A stretch of DNA of 63,442 nt from Lachnospiraceae bacterium UBA4711 (GTDB lineage Bacteria > Bacillota > Clostridia > Lachnospirales > Lachnospiraceae), in contig DHJV01000111.1 of assembly GCA_002404515.1 (NCBI GenBank), positions 1-63,442 on the forward strand, in the 5' to 3' direction. This document shows positions 8,417-17,932 of this stretch, one piece after another. The position numbers and the translations under genes were made by a program. Below the pieces are notes generated by a model. That model saw nothing but the letters and a program-made list of their open reading frames with translations. It did no database searches and had not been told where the DNA came from. How positions within the stretch are numbered: position 1 is the stretch's first letter; each line of letters begins with the position of its first letter.

Positions 8417-10141
8417 ATGAAATCAATAGTAATTTATTATGGCAACCAAAAAAGCGAAAGCTATAATCTGGAACAATTTCAAAAGGAAGTCGTAAGCTTT
8501 GGAAGACAGCCGGACAATGATATTGTACTTGATTTGGATTTTGTATCGAGAATCCATGGTGTGTTTTATATGGAAGATGGCATATGGTATGTGCAGGATC
8601 TAAATAGTACGAATGGGATATTGGTGAATGGAAATCGCATAGAGCAATATGCGATTCAAGAGGGAGATTGCATTTGCATACAGGGAAAAGACAGTGAAGA
8701 ATGTATAAGTATATATGTTGGAGGGGAAAAAGAAAACAAGTCAAAAAAGAAACTGGTTATTATTTTTAGTGTTGCGTGTGTACTGTTGGCAGGATTTATA
8801 GTTTCATTGATTGTTTATGCAATGCATAGAGATTCGTCAAAAAAGGATACTGCAACACCGACGGATGCTTCCACAGTGGATGAGACGGAAGTGGAGTCCG
8901 AAGAAACTACAACTGTGACAACCACAGAAGGGGAAACGACTACAGAAGAAATACCTGAAGATATTGGATTTTCTTATGGGAAGCTACAAAATACAACGTT
9001 TATTTTTTCTAGTGGAGCAGGTGCATGGGAGACCAATTTATCCGTTGATGCAGATGGGAATTTCTCAGGTATGTTTCATGATAGCGAGATGGGAGATACC
9101 GGAGAAGGATATCCAAGTGGATCAATCTATTTTAGTGAATTTTCCGGACGGTTTGGACAGTTAGAAAAGGTGGATGATTACATCTATGCAACGACGATAG
9201 AATCGTTAGAGTATGTAAATGAACCGGGAACGGAAGAGATAAAGGATGAAATGCGATACATGTATAGTGAAGCATACGGACTCGAAAATGCAGGTCGAAT
9301 TTTGTTTTATCTTCCGGGAAGACCTTTGGACAGCTTCTCAGAGGAAGAACGGTCGTGGATGAATTTATATCTTATGAATAATTATGGTGGTAAGCTCCCG
9401 ATGGTTTTACTTTGCAATGAGAATGAAGAGCAGGTTATGCAGGGAAATAGCAGTTTGACAGCGGAATATCAGCCATATATAGATGTGTTAGAAAGAGAGG
9501 CGGATAAAATTTCTGCATATACAACGGGATATGGGAATGCCTCAATATGTTATATAGATGTTACGGGAGATGAGAAACCGGAACTGTTGTTTATGACAGA
9601 AAATTCTGAAACTGGAGGTGGAGATTTAAATATTTACACAATTGAAAATGGTAAAGAAAAGCAAATCTGTTTCTTGGAAAACTTAAATATTCCAGTGGCT
9701 GGTGGAACAGAGTACTGTGTGTTTCGCAAAAAAGATGATTTTCGATTATATGCAATATCTGAAACCTACGATGGTAATGGCTCACGTTCTACTTTTTATC
9801 GCTTTGATTTAGCGGATAATGGTTCATTGGTTGCGGAGCAAGTAATGTGTTGGAATGATAGTGGAGAAGTGAGTTCGTATATGGACAATGGTATTTATGA
9901 AATAGTATGTACAATTGGTGAAAAACAAGTCACTTCAGAAGAATTCATGGAAAATGTAATTTTATTTGTCAAAGATATGGAAATGGTTGCCTTAAATACA
10001 TATCGGGAGTTTGATTTAAGTCCATATATGCAACCGAGACCGACAAGTAGTATATTGCCAGCAATTTCAAAATCTGAGCATATTTATGTGGAAAGTTATG
10101 ACGCAGAGTATGGTATATATAGAGGCGATTTAGTAGATTAA
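8417..10141 (+). CDS. FHA-TM-Thr-rich stalk protein with VCBS-like ectodomain
   Basis: 574 residues: FHA domain at 1-100 (VSFGRQPDNDIVL, SRIHGVFYMEDG, NSTNGILVNG), TM helix at about 115-140, Thr/Glu-rich stalk, then about 400 residues outside. The outer part has an N-terminal beta-rich section and a later section with YIDVTGDEKPELLFMTEN, the pattern of VCBS/FG-GAP-like repeats common on clostridial surface proteins. It is the sister of the preceding gene in its first 180 residues. ATG 8417 is chosen (GGAG at 8402); the TTG at 8375 overlaps the previous gene and lacks a site. Likely a receptor docking to a phosphorylated partner. Confidence 0.8.
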   Translation: MKSIVIYYGNQKSESYNLEQFQKEVVSFGRQPDNDIVLDLDFVSRIHGVFYMEDGIWYVQDLNSTNGILVNGNRIEQYAIQEGDCICIQGKDSEECISIYVGGEKENKSKKKLVIIFSVACVLLAGFIVSLIVYAMHRDSSKKDTATPTDASTVDETEVESEETTTVTTTEGETTTEEIPEDIGFSYGKLQNTTFIFSSGAGAWETNLSVDADGNFSGMFHDSEMGDTGEGYPSGSIYFSEFSGRFGQLEKVDDYIYATTIESLEYVNEPGTEEIKDEMRYMYSEAYGLENAGRILFYLPGRPLDSFSEEERSWMNLYLMNNYGGKLPMVLLCNENEEQVMQGNSSLTAEYQPYIDVLEREADKISAYTTGYGNASICYIDVTGDEKPELLFMTENSETGGGDLNIYTIENGKEKQICFLENLNIPVAGGTEYCVFRKKDDFRLYAISETYDGNGSRSTFYRFDLADNGSLVAEQVMCWNDSGEVSSYMDNGIYEIVCTIGEKQVTSEEFMENVILFVKDMEMVALNTYREFDLSPYMQPRPTSSILPAISKSEHIYVESYDAEYGIYRGDLVD

Positions 10142-10146
10142 ATTTG

Positions 10147-10213
10147 TCAAATATAACAATAAACTATATAAAATTTGCAATGACGATAGCTTAAAAATTT
10201 TGCCGCTTATTAT
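10147..10213 (+). promoter_or_regulatory. Possible degenerate LytTR-type promoter
   Basis: TCAAATATAAC at 10147 and an A/T-rich box containing TTTGCAATGACGATA from 10168 lie 21 bases apart. TATTAT at 10208-10213 is 40 bases below the second box. The spacing copies the 527 and 6960 elements, but base matches are partial. Confidence 0.3.
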
Positions 10214-10246
10214 GAATATAATTCAAACGTATGAAGGAGGTTTCAG

Positions 10247-10999
10247 ATGATTACATATAAAATATATTCGGATATAGGAAAACGTGAAGTGAACGAAGAT
10301 AGTGTTGGTGAACAGGAAAAGGACGGAAATTATTTGTTTGTTTTAGCGGATGGCCTGGGTGGACATGGACACGGAGAATGTGCATCAAATCTGGCTGTGA
10401 CAACTTCTTCGGAAATGTTCCATGGGGAGTATTTTCAGGGGAAAAATGAAAAAGAATTTCTGGCACAATGCTTTGACTGTGCGCAGGATATTATCACGAT
10501 GTCACAGAAGGAGACACGCGAATATGCAGATATGAAGACAACGATGGTGCTGCTTCTGATTTCGGGAAATCGTGCTTATTGGGGACATATAGGAGATTCC
10601 AGATTATATTATTTTAAGAAAAATAAGATGGTTACGCGGACGCTGGATCACAGTGTCCCACAAATGCTTGTCAGCACTGGAGAAATCAAAGAAAAGGATA
10701 TTCGTGGACATGAGGATCGGAGCAGGTTGCTTCGGGTTGTGGGGAGTCCGTGGATGAATGGACATGCGTATGATATCTCGGAAGGGATAGATTTAAACAA
10801 GTCACAGGCTTTTTTACTTTGTTCGGATGGATTCTGGGAGCAGATCACGGAAAAAGAGATGATGCAGTGTCTGAAGAAGGCGGATACGGTAGATGCGTGG
10901 CTTGATCGCATGGTTGAGATAGTGAACGAGAACGGAAAAGGGTCGGATATGGACAACAATTCGGCGATTGCGGTATGGGTAGAGCCGGAGAATAAATAA
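10247..10999 (+). CDS. PP2C-family Ser/Thr protein phosphatase
   Basis: A 250-residue soluble PP2C (PPM) enzyme, the usual bacterial length. It shows the ordered metal-binding motifs: REVNEDS, ADGLGGHGHGE, GHIGDSRLY, LCSDGFWEQI and DNNSAIAV, with the key Asp residues intact. It should remove phosphate from the Thr targets of the cluster kinases, in a Mn/Mg-dependent way. GGAGG precedes the ATG by seven bases and the next gene follows 15 bases downstream. A second, longer PP2C lies at 24389, so each kinase group may have its own eraser. Confidence 0.93.
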   Translation: MITYKIYSDIGKREVNEDSVGEQEKDGNYLFVLADGLGGHGHGECASNLAVTTSSEMFHGEYFQGKNEKEFLAQCFDCAQDIITMSQKETREYADMKTTMVLLLISGNRAYWGHIGDSRLYYFKKNKMVTRTLDHSVPQMLVSTGEIKEKDIRGHEDRSRLLRVVGSPWMNGHAYDISEGIDLNKSQAFLLCSDGFWEQITEKEMMQCLKKADTVDAWLDRMVEIVNENGKGSDMDNNSAIAVWVEPENK

Positions 11000-11014
11000 A
11001 GAGGGGTAAAAGGT

Positions 11015-12022
11015 ATGAATAAGAGAAATATATGCTTTAGCATTCTTATAACAGTGTTTTCGTTGATGGCAGTAATTACGATGTTTCTGCCATATTTCCG
11101 GATTGGAACAACGGAAGTCAACGAGGCATTTGATACAACCTTTGATGGAATTGCACAACTGGATTCTGTATTTGAAGATGGTGGTTCCGGAGATTTGCTG
11201 CCATCCAGATCAGGTGTGAAATTATTGAAGAATGTCATAGATATTCCGACGGATCAGACATACAACTACATTTCCGGCTTGAAGAGACTGGTTGTAAGTA
11301 TGTTACTGGTTGCGTGGATAACAGCAGTTGCGGTGATTGTAATTGCATGGGTATTAAAGAAAAAAGCAAAATATATTGCCGGGATGACATTGTCTGCGGT
11401 TTCAATCGCAGCGTCGCTTACATTGTATATATCAGTTCCAGGTATCGCAAAGAATGCGTTGGTCGAGGCAATAGAGAAAAGTCTGTTTAATGATACTGGT
11501 ATATATGAAAATTTGCTCGGCAGCTTTGTAAAGGAAACCGTCCTTTCATATATTGGAAGGTTCTGCAGACTATTATTGCAGCATTCGGTACAGATAGGAT
11601 TCTGGCTCCTGATTGGCATGATGGGGGCAGTATTTATTGCATCTTTGGTCGGACTGATTCTGGAGTTTGTTCGGGGAAAAGTAGAATTGCCGTCAGCGGG
11701 AGAAGTTGCACAGGCTGTATCTGCAATGATATATGGAATTAAAGGAGAGTATGCGGGTGCAGAGGCAGCAGTGGGAGATGGAATTGTTATTGGGCGTGAT
11801 CCGGCTGCGTGTCAGTTGGTTCTCAATAAGGATAGAGTGAGCCGTAGACATTGTAAGATTGCATATAATCCGGCGAACAATACATATGTGGTAACTGATT
11901 ATTCCAGCAATGGAACTTATATATCCGGGAAAGCAATGCAGAAAAATCAACCGATAGAAATACCTGCCGGAACGATGATTCAATTGGGTAAAGATGGAGA
12001 TATATTCCGTTTGGGGAAATAG
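11015..12022 (+). CDS. Four-helix membrane protein with C-terminal FHA domain
   Basis: 335 residues. The N-terminal two thirds hold about four hydrophobic helices (near residues 8-28, 95-113, 125-145 and 190-215) with a loop of about 65 residues after the first, probably outside. The C-terminal 95 residues are a canonical FHA domain (VIGRDPAACQLVL, VSRRHCKI, DYSSNGTYI). FHA is at the C-terminus here, unlike the 7072/8417 type. Function of the membrane part is not recognised. It sits between a PP2C and a kinase and is tightly spaced with both, so it is probably part of the same complex. Confidence 0.8.
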   Translation: MNKRNICFSILITVFSLMAVITMFLPYFRIGTTEVNEAFDTTFDGIAQLDSVFEDGGSGDLLPSRSGVKLLKNVIDIPTDQTYNYISGLKRLVVSMLLVAWITAVAVIVIAWVLKKKAKYIAGMTLSAVSIAASLTLYISVPGIAKNALVEAIEKSLFNDTGIYENLLGSFVKETVLSYIGRFCRLLLQHSVQIGFWLLIGMMGAVFIASLVGLILEFVRGKVELPSAGEVAQAVSAMIYGIKGEYAGAEAAVGDGIVIGRDPAACQLVLNKDRVSRRHCKIAYNPANNTYVVTDYSSNGTYISGKAMQKNQPIEIPAGTMIQLGKDGDIFRLGK

Positions 12023-12038
12023 ATAAGAGGGATGAACT

Positions 12039-14207
12039 ATGAAGAGAAGATGTCTGAATTGTATGAAAGAATTTGGAATACCGGAAGGACAAGAGCAGAA
12101 TCATTTTGCTTGCCCCTTTTGCGGATATAGAGAGGGAACGCCGCCGAAGGAGATAACGTATTTGTATCCAGGAACGATTTTGCAGAATCGTTATATTATC
12201 GGAACCACTCTCGGAGCAGGTGGATTTGGAATTACATATAAGGCGTGGGATACAACGTTAGAGATGGTTGTTGCGATCAAAGAATATTATCCGGCAGGTA
12301 TGGTACAGCGTGTGCCGGGTGATCCAAATCTGATCGTGTATGGAGGCAGACATCAGGAAGAGTTTTATTCCAACCTGGAGCGTTTCCTGGAGGAAGCGCG
12401 AAAGATGGCAATATTTGAAAAAAGTAAAAATATTGTCCATGTTGAAAATCATTTTGAAGCAAATAATACGGCGTATATCGTCATGGAATTTCTTGATGGA
12501 ATTTCCGTAAAGGAATTTATGAAACAGGAAGGCGGTAAGCTGGATATTGAAACAGCGTTAGAGATTGCATTTGCAGTTTCAGAAGCATTGCAGGAAATTC
12601 ACAATGCATCAATCCTGCATCGGGATATCAGTCCGGATAATGTATTTTTGTGTGAGGGAAACAAAGTTAAAGTCCTGGACTTTGGAGCTGCAAGATTATC
12701 GGATACAGAGAAGGAAGTGACACGTTCAATTATTTTGAAACCAGGATTTGCGCCACCGGAACAGTATCAGACAAAGAGTAAGCAGGGACCATGGACGGAT
12801 ATATATGCGCTGTCTGCGATGTTGTATTACTGCATAACCGGTGTCATGCCAGACGAGAGTACAAATCGAAAGATAGAGGATACGGTTGTTGCTCCGAAAG
12901 AATTAGATCCGTCAATACCGGATTATATCAGCGATACGATTATGCGTGGAATGGCAGTCAATGAGGCGCTGCGGTTTCAGAATATTGGTGAGTTTCAGAA
13001 AGCACTTTTAAAAGAAAAAAAGGTTGTTGACGATAAAACAGAGCTGAAAAAAAGAAAGAGAAGACGTGTGTTTACGATAGCAGCTGCGGTTCTTTTGCTG
13101 GCAGTCGGAGGGTTCGCGGCATGGCGTATCTATGACAGCAAGGATCCGGTTCTGAATCCGGCGACGATCACAGTCTGGGTTGCATATTCCGGAGATGAGG
13201 ATGCGGATTCAGCGAAACAAATGATGGAAGAGATGTCGGATATGTTCCAAAGTGATCAGGCTGCCGTAACAGTTTCCGTAGAAGCAATTCCAGAGGAACA
13301 ATATGCTGACAGACTGGAACAGGCAAAGGCAGATGGAACGATGCCAACAGTATATCAGGCGGAGTATGCATCAGAAGAGATACAGAATTCGGCTGCATCT
13401 GTAAAACCGGTTTATAACAGTATGGATAATCTGTCGGATTATTACTTCCTGAAATCATATAAAAAGAGGTTGATAGAGGAAAAAGAGGTTCCACTTGGGT
13501 TCAACATTCCGGTCGTGTATGTGCGCCGGTCGGATACGGTAGATGCATCTTCTTTTGAACTGAGTCGAATATCAGACATACAGGAATCACAGTATTATAT
13601 GGATTCTGCATATGCAGATATGCTGATCAACACTTTGGGAGGTAGTTATCATTATGAAAATGGTCTGGTTATGGATAATGCCGCAAAGGAACTGATACAG
13701 GATGTAGTGAAACATACGAAAAGCAATATAAAACTTGAAAATAGTGAAAAGGCGATGGATGGGTTTGCGAATGGAACGGTTTCTTATTATCTGGCATCTG
13801 TGCGGGAATTGCAGACATTTAATAAAAATGTAGTTGGATTGTATGAGATGCGGCCGATTCAGTCAAATACCTTGTGTGGCCGATTCACGAATGCGTATAG
13901 CATCAGTGGAAGTGCCAGTAAAGATGAGATTGCGGCTGCCAGAGTCTGGCTTCGGTACATGCTGGAGGAGGGACCGCAGAAGACCTATCATCTGGTGCAT
14001 CGACATGCGATACCACTGCAGAAAGATGCATACAGAGTATATGTGGATAATAACAGTAAGCTAAGTTTGATTGATGAATATTTAGATAATCTGAAATTCT
14101 ATCCGGAGAATGAAAAAAAGCTTGAAACACTGACGGCGGATTTGTGGAAGCAGGTTGTGCTAAAGCGAACAAAAACCATTGACGAATGGTGTGAGGAACA
14201 AAAATAA
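12039..14207 (+). CDS. Transmembrane Ser/Thr kinase with solute-binding-protein ectodomain
   Basis: 722 residues. Residues 1-30 are a zinc ribbon (CLNCMKEFG...CPFCGY). The kinase spans about 45-310, with LGAGGFGITY, VAIKEYYP, HRDISPDN (194-201), DFGAAR and GPWTDIYALS. A TM helix is at about 343-363. The outer part (about 373-722) looks like an extracellular solute-binding protein of family 1: ITVWVAYSGDEDAD at its start, an interdomain segment NIPVVYVRRSD, and GRFTNAYSISGSA then a RVWLRYML helix near the end. An ABC-type binding protein fused directly to a kinase suggests ligand-controlled phosphorylation. The catalytic loop has Ser where most kinases have Lys. Confidence 0.85.
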   Translation: MKRRCLNCMKEFGIPEGQEQNHFACPFCGYREGTPPKEITYLYPGTILQNRYIIGTTLGAGGFGITYKAWDTTLEMVVAIKEYYPAGMVQRVPGDPNLIVYGGRHQEEFYSNLERFLEEARKMAIFEKSKNIVHVENHFEANNTAYIVMEFLDGISVKEFMKQEGGKLDIETALEIAFAVSEALQEIHNASILHRDISPDNVFLCEGNKVKVLDFGAARLSDTEKEVTRSIILKPGFAPPEQYQTKSKQGPWTDIYALSAMLYYCITGVMPDESTNRKIEDTVVAPKELDPSIPDYISDTIMRGMAVNEALRFQNIGEFQKALLKEKKVVDDKTELKKRKRRRVFTIAAAVLLLAVGGFAAWRIYDSKDPVLNPATITVWVAYSGDEDADSAKQMMEEMSDMFQSDQAAVTVSVEAIPEEQYADRLEQAKADGTMPTVYQAEYASEEIQNSAASVKPVYNSMDNLSDYYFLKSYKKRLIEEKEVPLGFNIPVVYVRRSDTVDASSFELSRISDIQESQYYMDSAYADMLINTLGGSYHYENGLVMDNAAKELIQDVVKHTKSNIKLENSEKAMDGFANGTVSYYLASVRELQTFNKNVVGLYEMRPIQSNTLCGRFTNAYSISGSASKDEIAAARVWLRYMLEEGPQKTYHLVHRHAIPLQKDAYRVYVDNNSKLSLIDEYLDNLKFYPENEKKLETLTADLWKQVVLKRTKTIDEWCEEQK

Positions 14208-14221
14208 AGGGAGATATCGAT

Positions 14222-17197
14222 ATGGCTGATAAGTTATGTATGGGTTGTATGGAAAACTATAATGATAAATATGATGTTTGCCCATATTGTGGTTATGTGG
14301 ATGGAACAGCGCCGAAAGAAGCGTATCATCTTATACCGGGAACCATAATTGAAGGTAGATATATTGTGGGAAAGGTAATTGGAAATGGTGGGTTTGGTGT
14401 AACATATATAGGATATGATGCTGCGTTAAATCAGAAAATTGCCATTAAGGAATACCTACCGGGAGAGTTTTCAACCAGAGCTATGGGGTCACCGGATGTG
14501 ACAGTTTTCTCTGGAGAGAAGGAAGAACAGTTTGCAAGTGGAATCATAAAGTTTGTTGAGGAAGCAAGACGGCTTGCGAAATTCAAACATACGCCGGGAA
14601 TCGTGGATATCCACGATAGTTTTCAGGCGAATCATACGGCGTATATCATTATGGAATATATTGATGGAGAGACGTTGAAAGAAAAACTGGAACGGGAAGG
14701 TAGGATTCCGGTTGATGAAGCACTGAATATTATGATGCCAGTGATAGGGGCATTAAAAGAAGTGCACAAAGAGGGGATTTTACACCGGGATATTTCTCCG
14801 GATAATATCATGATCTCGAAGACTGGTGAAGTGAAGATCATTGATTTTGGTGCGGCACGATTTGCGACAACAACGCATAGTCGTAGTTTGTCTGTGCTTG
14901 TAAAGCCAGGGTATGCGCCGGAAGAACAGTATCGGAGCCGTGGGGATCAGGGAACATGGACGGATGTGTATGCCTGTGCGGCAACGTTGTATAAGATGAT
15001 CACGGGTGTGACGCCGGAAGATGCGATGGAACGTCGCAACAAAGATACATTGCTTCCACCATCCAAACTGGGAGTTAAGATCCCGAAGAACAAAGAGAAT
15101 GCGATTATGAATGCTTTGAATATTCGCATCGAGGATCGTACACAGACGGCAGATGATCTGGAAGCGGATTTGTTCGGTGACCAGGAAGTTAAGCGGAACA
15201 AGATTCATTTAAAGAAGATGGATATTGGTAAATGGCCAATCTGGCTGAAAATTATGTCGGGCATGGCGGCCGCTGCAGTGTGTGTATTTATTGTATTGCT
15301 GGTGACGGGCGTTATTAAGTTTGCAGATTTGTTCCATTCTAACCGGGGGCAGTTGGAAAATGGATATGTATATGCACCGGAAGTAGTAAACATTGCTTTG
15401 GCAGAGGCAGAAAAGACGGTCGGTGATGCTAATCTGATCACACAGATTACTGATAAGCAGCATTCCGATGAGATTGCAGAGGATATGGTGTTGCAGCAGA
15501 ATATTCCATCTGGAACAGTTGTACAAGAAAAAACGGTAATGGAACTGGTAGTAAGTGCCGGATATGAGAAGGGATATATGCCAGATATTGTCGGATTATC
15601 CAAGGATGAAGTGATGAAATTGCTTTTGGATATGGGATGGGATGAGAGTGCAATAACTTTTGAAGATGTGGAAAGCGAAATTGCTCCTGGTTATGTTGCA
15701 AAACAGGATGTGGAAGAAGGAACAGCGGTTAAAATCGGTGAAAAGATAACGATTTATCTGTCAAAGGGTGTTGATGGATATGACACGAACAACAATACAA
15801 AAGTTCCCAATCTTGTAAAAGACAAATGGTCTGATGCACAGAGCAAGGTAAAGGAAGCAAAATTGTATTTGTATAAATCTGGAACGGATTATAGTAACAC
15901 AGTTCCAAAAGGGTGCGTTATATCTCAGAATCCCGAAGCGGACACAGAGGTAGTTGAAGGATCGAAAGTAGGTGTGGTTATCAGTCTTGGAAAGCAAGAG
16001 GATGCAATGGTACATGTACCGGATGTCCAATATAAGAGCAAATCAGAGGCAATTGCATTGCTGCAGGCACAGGGACTTGAGGTGCAGACAAAGAATGAGG
16101 AAAGTGATTCTGTACAGAAAGATCATGTTATTCGTCAGAGTGTTGCAGCAGGAACAGAAGTGCAGGTTGGAACAACTGTGGTAATTTATATAAGTTTGGG
16201 AAATCCGAATGCAGTAATTACGTACGATCCAACGACAACACAGGCAAATGTGACAACTGAAAACAGCACAACGGAAAAAACAACAGCTTCAGCGGATAAT
16301 AAACCTTCAGATTCTTCGGGAAAGACTACGACGCAGGTAACTACAACAGAGACAAAGCAGGAGGAAGAGGTAGTCGTGAATCCGGTTACAACGACGGAAG
16401 CTCCACCACAGCCAGATCCCGAAGCAGGAAAGATTAAGGTCCCAAATCTGGTAGGAAAAACAGAAGCAGAGGCAAGAAAGAGCCTTAGCGATAAAAAGCT
16501 TTCTGCAGGAGCAGTTACATATCAACATAAAGAGGGCGCCACAGATGGAACGGTGCTTTCACAGGGAATAGAGCCAGATACAAAAGTTGCAAAGGAAACA
16601 GTTGTTAATTTTGTTGTTTGTGATAATACAAAGGTTAAATATTATCGCTATAGAGATGTGAAATCTTATGATGAGAAAACATCAACTTCAAGTGAAACGC
16701 CTCCTGCTGGCTATGAATATGTAAGAAGTCAGAACAGTACAAGTTATGGAGATTGGGGTGGCTGGTCTGATTGGGGAAAGAATGCAGTGGGATCAAGTGA
16801 TACTTGTGAGGTTCAAACAGAATCTGGAGCGGATTGTGGTTGGTATTATAATCCGCAGAATGGCACATTTAATGACAAAAATGTTAATGGAGTATGTACA
16901 AGACAAGAATACATTGCACCGTGGTCTTCGTTATCGCAAATGAATCCATTCCAGTGGGTTACAGGCGGAACCGAACGGTGGTGCTTAAATGGAGGTATTG
17001 TGTATCGACATGTTTCTGGTACGGGTGAATGGACGTGGTCAGGTACTATATATCGGTACAGACAAAGAAGCAAAACAGTTACGACTACTTATTATTTCCG
17101 AAAACCTGTTTATGGTTCGTGGAGTTCGTGGAGCACGAGTAAACCAGCATCGTTGTCGACGAGAGAGATAGAAACGTCGGAGGAATATAAATACTAA
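14222..17197 (+). CDS. Zinc-ribbon Ser/Thr kinase with five PASTA repeats and WSxW tail
   Basis: 991 residues. Zinc ribbon 1-35 (CMGCM...CPYCGY), kinase about 45-310 (GNGGFGVTY, AIKEYLPGEF, HRDISPDN at 188-195, DFGAAR, GTWTDVYACAA), TM about 340-365. Outside are four PASTA repeats, a Thr-rich linker, a fifth PASTA (KVPNLVGKTEAEARKS, close to the third PASTA of the housekeeping kinase at 61177), and a Trp/Tyr-rich tail with YGDWGGWSDWG and YGSWSSWSTS. PASTA repeats bind peptidoglycan fragments or lipid II, so this should sense the wall. The tail recalls thrombospondin type-1 WSxW motifs. It is the intact sister of the broken gene at 1706. GGGAG lies eight bases upstream. Confidence 0.92.
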   Translation: MADKLCMGCMENYNDKYDVCPYCGYVDGTAPKEAYHLIPGTIIEGRYIVGKVIGNGGFGVTYIGYDAALNQKIAIKEYLPGEFSTRAMGSPDVTVFSGEKEEQFASGIIKFVEEARRLAKFKHTPGIVDIHDSFQANHTAYIIMEYIDGETLKEKLEREGRIPVDEALNIMMPVIGALKEVHKEGILHRDISPDNIMISKTGEVKIIDFGAARFATTTHSRSLSVLVKPGYAPEEQYRSRGDQGTWTDVYACAATLYKMITGVTPEDAMERRNKDTLLPPSKLGVKIPKNKENAIMNALNIRIEDRTQTADDLEADLFGDQEVKRNKIHLKKMDIGKWPIWLKIMSGMAAAAVCVFIVLLVTGVIKFADLFHSNRGQLENGYVYAPEVVNIALAEAEKTVGDANLITQITDKQHSDEIAEDMVLQQNIPSGTVVQEKTVMELVVSAGYEKGYMPDIVGLSKDEVMKLLLDMGWDESAITFEDVESEIAPGYVAKQDVEEGTAVKIGEKITIYLSKGVDGYDTNNNTKVPNLVKDKWSDAQSKVKEAKLYLYKSGTDYSNTVPKGCVISQNPEADTEVVEGSKVGVVISLGKQEDAMVHVPDVQYKSKSEAIALLQAQGLEVQTKNEESDSVQKDHVIRQSVAAGTEVQVGTTVVIYISLGNPNAVITYDPTTTQANVTTENSTTEKTTASADNKPSDSSGKTTTQVTTTETKQEEEVVVNPVTTTEAPPQPDPEAGKIKVPNLVGKTEAEARKSLSDKKLSAGAVTYQHKEGATDGTVLSQGIEPDTKVAKETVVNFVVCDNTKVKYYRYRDVKSYDEKTSTSSETPPAGYEYVRSQNSTSYGDWGGWSDWGKNAVGSSDTCEVQTESGADCGWYYNPQNGTFNDKNVNGVCTRQEYIAPWSSLSQMNPFQWVTGGTERWCLNGGIVYRHVSGTGEWTWSGTIYRYRQRSKTVTTTYYFRKPVYGSWSSWSTSKPASLSTREIETSEEYKY

Positions 17198-17219
17198 ATG
17201 AATACAAGGAGATAAACAC

Positions 17220-17921
17220 ATGTTAAGAATTGGCATTTGTGATGATTCGCAACATGACAGAGATTTAATCCGTGAAACAGTTGGAAAGGCTCTTTTTGAT
17301 TATGAAGAAATTGAGATTACAATCTTTACATCGGGAGATAAAGTTATCAAGTCAATAGAACAGGGGCAGTTTGATTGTGAATTGCTTTTGTTGGACATTA
17401 TGATGGATCCTGTTAATGGCATGCAGGTTGCTGAATATATTCGTACAAATAAGGTAGATGTGGATATTATTTTCATTACACGGTCTACGCAATATGTATA
17501 TCAGGGGTATATATATAAAGCTTTTTCCTATGTGCTAAAGGAACAAGCGGGTAAAGACATGAGTCGAGAAGTGCGGAGATATGTAGATGAATTGAATGCT
17601 TCTGAGGAGTGCCTGAATGTAATTTCAAAGGGGAAAGCCAGAAGAATTCCTATTAATGCCATTCATTATGTTGAAAGCAACGGACGGTTGTTATTGTTAC
17701 ACTTAGAAAAAGAAGACGTGCCATTTTATGCAAAAATGGCAGAGATTGAAGTCGTTTTGGGTGAACGAGGATTTATTCGGACTCATCAGAGTTTTATGGT
17801 TCGTAAAGCAGATATATGTAGCATGACGCGTGAACGGGTAAATTGTGGAACATATGCTGTACCAATCAGTAGACGTTATTATCAGGAAATTAGAGATCTT
17901 TTCGATGGAGAAAGGAAATAA
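17220..17921 (+). CDS. LytTR response regulator (AgrA/VirR type), no kinase partner
   Basis: 233 residues: a receiver domain (1-120) with the acid pair in GICDDSQHD, the phospho-acceptor Asp in LLLLDIMMD, a Thr in FITRST and the Lys in SYVLKEQ, all present, then a LytTR domain (about 135-230) with YVESNGRLLLLH, RTHQSFMVRKADI and VPISRRYY. Such regulators bind pairs of direct repeats upstream of promoters. No histidine kinase is encoded in the window, so its input is unknown; phosphorylation by a cluster Ser/Thr kinase is possible. It lies between the PASTA kinase and a small FHA protein, and probably acts at the boxes at 527 and 6960. Confidence 0.9.
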   Translation: MLRIGICDDSQHDRDLIRETVGKALFDYEEIEITIFTSGDKVIKSIEQGQFDCELLLLDIMMDPVNGMQVAEYIRTNKVDVDIIFITRSTQYVYQGYIYKAFSYVLKEQAGKDMSREVRRYVDELNASEECLNVISKGKARRIPINAIHYVESNGRLLLLHLEKEDVPFYAKMAEIEVVLGERGFIRTHQSFMVRKADICSMTRERVNCGTYAVPISRRYYQEIRDLFDGERK

Positions 17922-17932
17922 GGAGAATGAAA

